From Gemmatimonadota bacterium (GTDB lineage: Bacteria > Gemmatimonadota > Gemmatimonadetes > Longimicrobiales > Gaopeijiaceae), in the NCBI GenBank assembly GCA_030618065.1, contig JAUXEE010000159.1, positions 1-5,629 of the forward strand: a DNA stretch of 5,629 nt, in the 5' to 3' direction. The position numbers were made by a program, and so were the translations under genes. Position 1 is the first letter of the stretch; the number at the start of each line of letters is the position of its first letter. Below are positions 1 through 4,456 of the stretch, piece by piece. The notes beneath the pieces were generated by a model, which searched no databases, was not told the DNA's origin, and was given only the letters and a program-made list of their open reading frames with translations.

Positions 1-36
1 GGAACGCCCGATGGATTGGTTGGCCTGGTGCGCACT

Positions 37-200
37 TCATTGGTTTGGAAGGGAGGTGGGGGACCAGCGGAAGACAGGATTGGCGTCGGATCGATTGGCC
101 GGGAAGGGCAGGGGGGGCCCAGGGAAAGCCAGGATCAGCGCTCGGTTGCCTCGGAAAGATGGGTGGATCCGATCGATTGGTCGGAAAGGGAAGGGGACCC
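37..200 (+). repeat. Degenerate G-rich direct repeats upstream of the tRNA
   Basis: This stretch holds several imperfect copies of a unit with an ATTGG-like head followed by a purine run of the GGAAGGG type and a closing CCC or ACC. The clearest pair is at 86-120 and 168-200, which share TCGATTGG or GATCGATTGG and then CGG, AAGGG and a G-run ending in CCC. Weaker copies start near 37 (ATTGG at 39-43) and 143 (CGGTTG, then TCGGAAAG). Isolated ATTGG pentamers also occur at 15-19 and 79-83. Intervals between heads are irregular (about 55, 51 and 31 bases), so this is not a clean tandem array or a CRISPR. The repetition is seen by eye, and no function is known. Two overlapping open frames cross the area but are low-complexity, lack a recognisable domain and are best read as noncoding. 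Confidence 0.5.
101..117 (+). other. Canonical G-quadruplex motif
   Basis: Four GGG tracts (101-103, 106-108, 111-113, 115-117) are separated by the short loops AA, CA and G, which fits the standard G3+N1-7 quadruplex pattern. A further GGG at 122-124 could substitute for one tract. It lies in the G-rich arm of one degenerate repeat copy. The motif is directly visible, but folding and any role in replication or transcription are inference. Confidence 0.5.
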
Positions 201-209
201 TGAAGAAAT

Positions 210-234
210 GGGGAGAATCCTCCCCATTCTCCTC
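210..234 (+). other. Two mutually exclusive hairpins before the tRNA promoter region
   Basis: Two overlapping stems use the same 5' arm. The short form pairs GGGGAG (210-215) with CTCCCC (220-225) around the loop AATC. The longer form pairs 210-218 with 226-234 (nine pairs including one G-U) around a seven-base C-rich loop. No clean T-run follows, so a classical Rho-independent terminator is not supported. It could still end an upstream transcript or be processed as a 5' leader structure. Pairing is seen in the sequence; function is unknown. Confidence 0.35.
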
Positions 235-267
235 TTGACACCCCCGAGGGGCCCCATGACCTTTTAT
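235..267 (+). promoter_or_regulatory. Possible promoter for the tRNA gene
   Basis: A perfect -35 consensus, TTGACA, sits at 235-240. The best A/T-rich -10-like hexamer is TTTTAT at 262-267, but the spacer is 21 bases, well beyond the usual 16-18, and the hexamer ends only six bases before the mature tRNA. Closer-spaced hexamers are poor. The location suits a tRNA promoter, yet the spacing makes it weak evidence. The tRNA could instead be processed from a longer upstream transcript. Confidence 0.3.
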
Positions 268-273
268 CCCTAA

Positions 274-347
274 GCCGGAGTAGCTCAGCTGGTTAGAGCA
301 GCGGAATCATAATCCGCGAGTCGGGGGTTCGAGTCCCTCCTCCGGCA
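274..347 (+). tRNA. tRNA with CAT anticodon, probably elongator tRNA-Met
   Basis: A full cloverleaf folds by hand. The 7-bp acceptor pairs 274-280 with 340-346, and A347 is the discriminator. The D stem is GCTC/GAGC (283-286/296-299). The anticodon stem is GCGGA/TCCGC (301-305/313-317) with loop 306-312 and anticodon CAT at 308-310. The variable loop is five bases. The T stem pairs 323-327 with 335-339 (one G-U) around a TTCGAGT loop. CCA is not encoded and must be added after transcription. It is not the initiator: G1-C72 is paired rather than mismatched, and the anticodon stem lacks the three consecutive G-C pairs next to the loop. A CAT anticodon can also mark tRNA-Ile2, whose C34 is changed to lysidine. 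I favour elongator Met by overall resemblance, but sequence inspection alone does not exclude Ile2. Confidence 0.93.
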
Positions 348-359
348 TTGATAAGTCGA

Positions 360-396
360 AGCGGTGCAAGGTCTTGACCTTGTGCCGCTCCTTTTG
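360..396 (+). terminator. Rho-independent terminator of the tRNA transcript
   Basis: A 12-bp stem (360-371 with 378-389, containing two central G-U pairs) closes a six-base loop (372-377). It is followed directly by CCTTTTG and further T-rich sequence. It begins 12 bases after the tRNA 3' end, the usual place for a tRNA terminator, and separates the tRNA from the sulfatase genes. It therefore argues that the sulfatase unit has its own promoter between about 397 and 570, where I could not identify convincing -35/-10 boxes. Confidence 0.75.
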
Positions 397-489
397 ATTT
401 CCTTCAGCTTTCCCCTCCTGACCTAGCAATCCTGCAAGTTGCGGAGAGGTTCGTGGAGGACCGCTTTCCCCAGATCCGACCTTCCCTCT

Positions 490-505
490 CGCTGGGAAGC
501 CAGCG
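490..505 (+). other. Small GC-rich hairpin in the sulfatase leader region
   Basis: CGCTGG (490-495) pairs perfectly with CCAGCG (500-505) around the tetraloop GAAG. It lies about 70 bases upstream of the preferred start of the first sulfatase. There is no T-run, so it is not a terminator. It may be a leader structure or chance in GC-rich DNA. Confidence 0.3.
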
Positions 506-557
506 TATCTTGCGCGCCATAGCGAATGCGTCACCAGACAACGCGGCACCCGACGGT

Positions 558-570
558 GAGGAGTAGGAAG
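558..570 (+). promoter_or_regulatory. Ribosome binding site that decides the start of the first sulfatase
   Basis: GAGGAG at 558-563 lies ten bases before ATG 574, and GGAAG at 566-570 lies three bases before it. The in-frame upstream ATG at 526 has no purine-rich sequence in front of it. This favours 574, which also gives a normal-length Tat signal n-region. Confidence 0.55.
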
Positions 571-573
571 CGG

Positions 574-2109
574 ATGGCATCGGATGAGGGCCAACCTCCC
601 AGAATTCCGCGACGGAGCTTCTTGAAGACAGCGACCCTTGGCGTGGCGGCCCTGGCCATGCCCGGCTGTGGCGGCGCTGCCAGGTGGGCAGGGAGGCGGC
701 CGAACGTCATTTTCATCCTTGTCGACGACCTCGGATGGAGGGACGTCGGCTTTATGGGCAGTGAATACTACCGGACATCCAACATCGACCGGCTCGCCCG
801 GGAAGGGATGGTTTTTTCGGACGCGTACGCTGCGGCGCCCAACTGCGCACCCTCCCGGGCTTCGCTCCTGACGGGGCAATACACGCCACGCCACGGTGTC
901 TTCACGGTCGGCAGCTCCGAACGGGGGAGGGCTGAACAACGCAGGATCGTCCCCACGCCGAACCGCACGACTCTAGCGCCCGAACACGTGACGATCGCCG
1001 AAGTCCTCGCCGAAGCAGGGTACGCGACTGCGATGATTGGCAAGTGGCACCTTGGCGATGCGCCGGACCATGACCCGCTGAGCCAAGGATTCCAGATGAA
1101 TGTCGCTGGGAATGCCTCCGGCCATCCGGACTCTTATTTCAGCCCCTACGGGAACAAGGACCTCATGGACGGCCCTGTCGGCGAGTATCTGACGGATCGC
1201 CTGACGGACGAGTCTTTGAGGTTCATCGAGGCCAACCAGGCGGGTCCGTTCTTCCTTTATCTCTCACACTACGCGGTTCATACGCCCATCCAGGCAAAGG
1301 AAGAGATGGCGGCTCGATATCGGGATAAGCCGGCGTCCAACGGGCAGGACAACCCTGCCTATGCAGCGATGATCGAGAGTGTCGACCAGGGCATCGGCCG
1401 AATCCTGGGCACGCTGATCGAGCTGGGTATCGACGAGCAAACCGTCGTCGTGCTCTTTTCCGACAACGGCGGTCACGGCCCCGTCACGTCCATGCAGCCC
1501 CTTCGCGGGGCCAAGGGCATGCTCTACGAAGGAGGAATCCGGGAACCGATGGCCGTGCGTTGGCCCGGCTCCATCGAGGCGGGCAGTCGCTCCACGGTGC
1601 CCGTGACCATGGTCGACTTTTTCCCGACCATCCTGGACCTCGCCGGCGTTGTGCCGCCCGCGGGCCTGCTCCTCGACGGGGAGACCCTGGTCCCGCTCCT
1701 GAGGGGTGGGACACGCTTGAACCGGGATGCCATCTTCTGGCACTTTCCTGCCTACCTGGAGGGCGCCGGAGGGGCGGCGACACCTTGGCGCACGACGCCG
1801 GCAGGGGCGGTACGTCAGGGCGACTGGAAGCTCATCGAGTTCTTCGAGGACGGCAGGATCGAGCTGTACAACCTCGCTGATGATATCAGCGAGAGCAGAG
1901 AGCTGTCGGGCTCGATGCCGGACAAAGCCGATGACCTCCACCAGCTGCTAAGAGATTGGAGGATCTCGGTGGGTGCGCCGGTCCCTACCGAGCTGAATCC
2001 CCTTTTTCAAGAACGACGGAAGCCAGGTCAGGGTGAGCAGGGACAGGTTCAGGAGAGCCGCGAGGCCCGCCCCTGGGCCGACGTGCACAGGACAGAGGAG
2101 GCCAAGTGA
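574..2109 (+). CDS. Tat-exported S1-family sulfatase, putative lipoprotein
   Basis: Formylglycine-dependent sulfatase (alkaline phosphatase superfamily, COG3119/SulfAtlas S1 type) that hydrolyses a sulfate ester outside the cytoplasm; the substrate is not deducible. Numbering is from ATG 574 (511 aa). A twin-arginine motif RRSFLK begins at residue 13, a hydrophobic stretch follows, and a lipobox-like AMPGC puts Cys32 as a probable lipidation site. The core starts at NVIFILVDDLG with metal ligands D51/D52. C91 in CAPSRASLLTG is the CxPSR site converted to formylglycine, and R95 is its partner. GKWHLG (K157, H159), H236 in HTP, D297/N298 in SDNGG and K314 in LRGAKG complete the active site, followed by YEGGIREP. 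Homologues typically end near the APVPTELNP-like motif, so the last roughly 32 hydrophilic, Gln/Glu/Arg-rich residues look like an extension. The alternative start ATG 526 adds 16 basic residues without a ribosome binding site. It heads the apparent operon and overlaps the next gene by one base. Activity requires a formylglycine-generating enzyme or anSME encoded elsewhere. Confidence 0.93.
   Translation: MASDEGQPPRIPRRSFLKTATLGVAALAMPGCGGAARWAGRRPNVIFILVDDLGWRDVGFMGSEYYRTSNIDRLAREGMVFSDAYAAAPNCAPSRASLLTGQYTPRHGVFTVGSSERGRAEQRRIVPTPNRTTLAPEHVTIAEVLAEAGYATAMIGKWHLGDAPDHDPLSQGFQMNVAGNASGHPDSYFSPYGNKDLMDGPVGEYLTDRLTDESLRFIEANQAGPFFLYLSHYAVHTPIQAKEEMAARYRDKPASNGQDNPAYAAMIESVDQGIGRILGTLIELGIDEQTVVVLFSDNGGHGPVTSMQPLRGAKGMLYEGGIREPMAVRWPGSIEAGSRSTVPVTMVDFFPTILDLAGVVPPAGLLLDGETLVPLLRGGTRLNRDAIFWHFPAYLEGAGGAATPWRTTPAGAVRQGDWKLIEFFEDGRIELYNLADDISESRELSGSMPDKADDLHQLLRDWRISVGAPVPTELNPLFQERRKPGQGEQGQVQESREARPWADVHRTEEAK
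2095..2101 (+). promoter_or_regulatory. Shine-Dalgarno of the second sulfatase, inside the first gene
   Basis: GAGGAGG at 2095-2101 lies within the last codons of the first sulfatase, seven bases before ATG 2109. It supports that ATG over GTG 2106 and over the later in-frame ATG 2127. ATG 2127 has its own weaker GAGGG at 2115-2119, seven bases upstream, so an additional internal start cannot be excluded. Confidence 0.6.
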
Positions 2110-3599
2110 TGGACGAGGGTGACGGCATGAACCGGCGGCGTTTCATTGCTACGCTCGCGGCCGGTACGGGCGGCGTCGTCTACGGCGCGAACCTTGACGC
2201 TCGCCTCCTTGTTGCGTCCGTCCGGCCCCGGCTCAATGTCCTCTGGCTCATTGCCGAGGACCTCAGCCCGGACCTGGGCTGTTACGGAGAGGATCTGGTT
2301 CACACGCCGAACATAGACCGGCTGGCCACCGAAGGGGTCCGCTTCACGAACGCCTTTGCCACGGCCCCGGTCTGTTCCGCCAGTCGCTCGGCATTCATGA
2401 CCGGTATGTACCAGACGAGCATCGGTGCCCACCAGCACCGAACGACGCCCAAGGAGCCGATTCAGGGAGGGGCGCGTCTGCTGACCGACTACTTCAGGGA
2501 TGCCGGCTACTTCACGTGCAACGCGTCGGGGGATGACTGGGGGAAACCGGGAAAAACAGACCTGAACTTCACGCTGGATCGCCCATTCGACGGCGTCGAT
2601 TGGAGGCAGCGGTCGCCAGGACAACCCTTCTTCGCTCAGGTCAACTTCAACGAGGCGCACCGCGGGTTCGCGAGAGACCCGGAGCGCCCCATCGATCCGG
2701 ATGCTGTCACCCTTCCGCCCTTCTATCCCGATCATCCACTGGCGCGGAGGGACTGGGCCGATTACCTGGAGTCTGTCCAGGTCCTCGACCGGAAAGTGGG
2801 CGGGGTGCTCAAGCGGCTGGAAGACGACGGCCTCGCCGACACTACGGTGGTGTTCTTCTTCGGCGACCACGGCCGGGCCCACGTCAGGGGAAAGCAGTTT
2901 CTTTACGACGGTGGTATCCACGTTCCCCTCATCGTCCGGAAGCCCGGTGGTGAGTCCGGGACCGTGTCGGATGCATTCGTTAGCGCTATCGACTTCGGAC
3001 CGACGAGTCTCTCGATGGCCGGGATCGAGCCGCCCCCGGGGCTCCAGGGCCAGCTCTTCCTGGGTCGGGGTGCTGAGACCAGGGACTACGTAATCGCGGC
3101 ACGGGATCGGTGCGACGAGACCTACGACCGGATCCGCTGCGTACGGGACAGGCGATTCAAGTACATCCGGAACTACTTTCCCAACCAGCCCTACACTCAG
3201 TCCAACCTTTACAAGATCAGGCAGTACCCGGTTCTCACGCTGATGCAGGTGCTCCACGCCCGGGGAGAACTCACACGGGAGCAGGCGCGATTCCTGGCTC
3301 CGAGCCGGCCGGCGGAGGAGCTGTATGATCTCGGGAGCGATCCCCAAGAAATGCACAACCTGGCGGAGAGCCCGGGGCATACGTCGGTGCTCGAGGGGAT
3401 GCGCCAGCGCCTCGCCAGTTGGATCGCGATCACCGGAGACCGGGGTGAGACACCCGAGGACCCGCGGGTCGCGGCAAGGGTCTACCTTGACCGGCATCTT
3501 CCTTCCCACAGGCGGGTGATGAGCCAGCGCGGATTGCCTCCTGACGTCTCGCCGGTCGACTACCTGAAGTGGTGGGAGGCCCGGCTGTTGGACCGTTGA
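2109..3599 (+). CDS. Tat-exported sulfatase, heparan-N-sulfatase-like subtype
   Basis: Second sulfatase (496 aa from ATG 2109), clearly a different subtype from its neighbour. A basic NRRRFIA motif (residues 8-14) and a short hydrophobic stretch suggest Tat export; no lipobox is seen. The core opens with NVLWLIAEDLSPDLGCYG, whose first metal pair is E45/D46 rather than DD. This ED form is familiar from bacterial sulfatases annotated as N-sulfoglucosamine sulfohydrolase-like. C89 in VCSASRSAFMTG is the formylglycine site in CxASR form, with R93. Further expected elements are TSIGAHQH, GKTDLNF (K149), NEAHRG (H184), FGDHG (D253/H254) and RGKQFLYDGGIHVPL (K262). The C-terminal half carries RDRRFKYIRNY and EELYDLGSDPQEMHNLA, typical of the sulfatase C-terminal subdomain. 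The start codon shares its A with the upstream stop (TGATG), which suggests translational coupling. The substrate is unknown: similarity to a heparan sulfamidase subtype does not establish N-sulfatase activity. Confidence 0.93.
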   Translation: MDEGDGMNRRRFIATLAAGTGGVVYGANLDARLLVASVRPRLNVLWLIAEDLSPDLGCYGEDLVHTPNIDRLATEGVRFTNAFATAPVCSASRSAFMTGMYQTSIGAHQHRTTPKEPIQGGARLLTDYFRDAGYFTCNASGDDWGKPGKTDLNFTLDRPFDGVDWRQRSPGQPFFAQVNFNEAHRGFARDPERPIDPDAVTLPPFYPDHPLARRDWADYLESVQVLDRKVGGVLKRLEDDGLADTTVVFFFGDHGRAHVRGKQFLYDGGIHVPLIVRKPGGESGTVSDAFVSAIDFGPTSLSMAGIEPPPGLQGQLFLGRGAETRDYVIAARDRCDETYDRIRCVRDRRFKYIRNYFPNQPYTQSNLYKIRQYPVLTLMQVLHARGELTREQARFLAPSRPAEELYDLGSDPQEMHNLAESPGHTSVLEGMRQRLASWIAITGDRGETPEDPRVAARVYLDRHLPSHRRVMSQRGLPPDVSPVDYLKWWEARLLDR

Positions 3600-3634
3600 C
3601 CAAGGGGATGGACCGCAGGGGATTCAATTTTTTC

Positions 3635-3640
3635 AGGAGA
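3635..3640 (+). promoter_or_regulatory. Ribosome binding site of the SDR gene
   Basis: AGGAGA at 3635-3640 sits eight bases before ATG 3649 and fixes that start. It follows a run of six T's at 3628-3633, but no hairpin precedes the run, so the 3600-3648 gap does not look like a terminator and the SDR is probably co-transcribed with the sulfatases. Confidence 0.65.
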
Positions 3641-3648
3641 ACCGCCGA

Positions 3649-4446
3649 ATGGGAAACCGTCGTGTGTGTTTCATCACGGGCGCGTCCTCGGGCTTGGGGA
3701 TGGGCCTTGCGATACGGCTAGCGCAGGAGGGGTATGCTGTTGGGTTGGCAGCCCGGCGGGAAGCCCAACTGGAAGAGGTGGCGGAAAAGATCCGGGAGCA
3801 TGGTGGGACAGCGGGCATCTTTCCCTGCGACGTTTCCCAACGGGACCAGGTGGCCGGCGCCATTCGGAGGTGTGAGGAGGAGCTGGGCCCAGTCCATCTC
3901 CTGGTGGCCAACGCGGGAGTGAGTGTCAACACCCGTGTGGAGGCTTTCGATACCATGGAGATCGAGCGGGTGATCCGCGTCAATCTTCTTGGGGCCGTCT
4001 ACGCCACGGAAGCTGTTCTCGAGGGCATGCTCAATCGGGGTCAGGGACAGATCGTTGCCGTGTCCAGTATCGCTGGTTTCGCCGGCCTACCCATGTCGGC
4101 GGCCTACTCGGCAAGCAAGGGTGGCATGACCAACTTCTTCGAGAGCCTACGAATCGACCTCAGGGGATCCGGCGTGGACGTGACAGTCATTACGCCGGGG
4201 TTCGTGAAGACCCCCATGACGGACCATAACCAGCACTCCATGCCTTTCCTCATGGATCTGGAACCGGCGGTAGATCTCATGGCCCGAGCCATTCGGAAGC
4301 GGAAGAAAAGCCTGGCGTTTCCCTGGCCCCTGGCCGCAGTGGTCTGGAGTGCTCGGGCCCTTCCTCGACCGGCCTACGATTGGCTGGCCAGTCGAGTCGA
4401 CCGGAGGAAGGCTCCTGGGGCCGGAGGGCCGGTGAAGGAGGGTTAG
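3649..4446 (+). CDS. SDR family NAD(P)-dependent oxidoreductase
   Basis: Classical short-chain dehydrogenase/reductase (265 aa, Rossmann fold, cytoplasmic). It interconverts an alcohol and a carbonyl using NAD(P)H; the substrate cannot be assigned. The cofactor motif TGASSGLG is at residues 10-17. R37/R38 after the second strand favour NADP(H), because an NAD-preferring enzyme would usually have an acidic residue there. D61-V62 contacts adenine and NAG is at 88-90. The catalytic tetrad is N112, S140, Y153 and K157 (YSASK). PGFVKTPM at 183-190 is the normal segment after the active site. The C-terminus after about residue 222 is hydrophobic and aromatic (FPWPLAAVVWSARALPRPAYDWL), seen in some SDR subgroups and possibly membrane-associating, then a short basic tail. 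It lies 49 bases after the second sulfatase on the same strand and converges with the amidohydrolase gene. Acting on a product released by desulfation is an inference from position only. Confidence 0.92.
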   Translation: MGNRRVCFITGASSGLGMGLAIRLAQEGYAVGLAARREAQLEEVAEKIREHGGTAGIFPCDVSQRDQVAGAIRRCEEELGPVHLLVANAGVSVNTRVEAFDTMEIERVIRVNLLGAVYATEAVLEGMLNRGQGQIVAVSSIAGFAGLPMSAAYSASKGGMTNFFESLRIDLRGSGVDVTVITPGFVKTPMTDHNQHSMPFLMDLEPAVDLMARAIRKRKKSLAFPWPLAAVVWSARALPRPAYDWLASRVDRRKAPGAGGPVKEG

Positions 4447-4456
4447 GCCCGAATCG

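Noticed and set aside
37..200. CRISPR array
   Set aside because: Repeat copies are too degenerate, the spacing varies from about 31 to 55 bases, and there are no cas genes.
11..273. Two overlapping plus-strand frames of 75 and 85 residues
   Set aside because: They are different frames through the same G-rich repeat patch, have no convincing ribosome binding site or domain, and one runs up to the tRNA.
274..347. tRNA as the integration site of a genomic island carrying the sulfatases
   Set aside because: No integrase is present and I saw no second copy of the tRNA 3' end in the window; only a longer sequence could show one.
307..939. Minus-strand 210-residue frame ending in PEEGLEPPTRGL
   Set aside because: This peptide end is the well-known false translation of the complement of a tRNA 3' half. 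The frame runs antisense through the tRNA, its terminator and the start of the first sulfatase.
1264..1941. Minus-strand 225-residue frame opposite the first sulfatase
   Set aside because: It is in the same codon-aligned antisense phase, has no recognisable domain, and the + strand carries all the conserved sulfatase motifs.
2049..3509. Long minus-strand open frame of 486 residues opposite the second sulfatase
   Set aside because: Its codons are exactly aligned with the sulfatase codons. In high-GC genes the sense codons TTA, CTA and TCA are rare, so this antisense phase stays open by composition. No domain is recognisable in the translation.
3621..3633. Terminator between the second sulfatase and the SDR
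   Set aside because: A T-run is present but no stem-loop precedes it, so termination here is unsupported.
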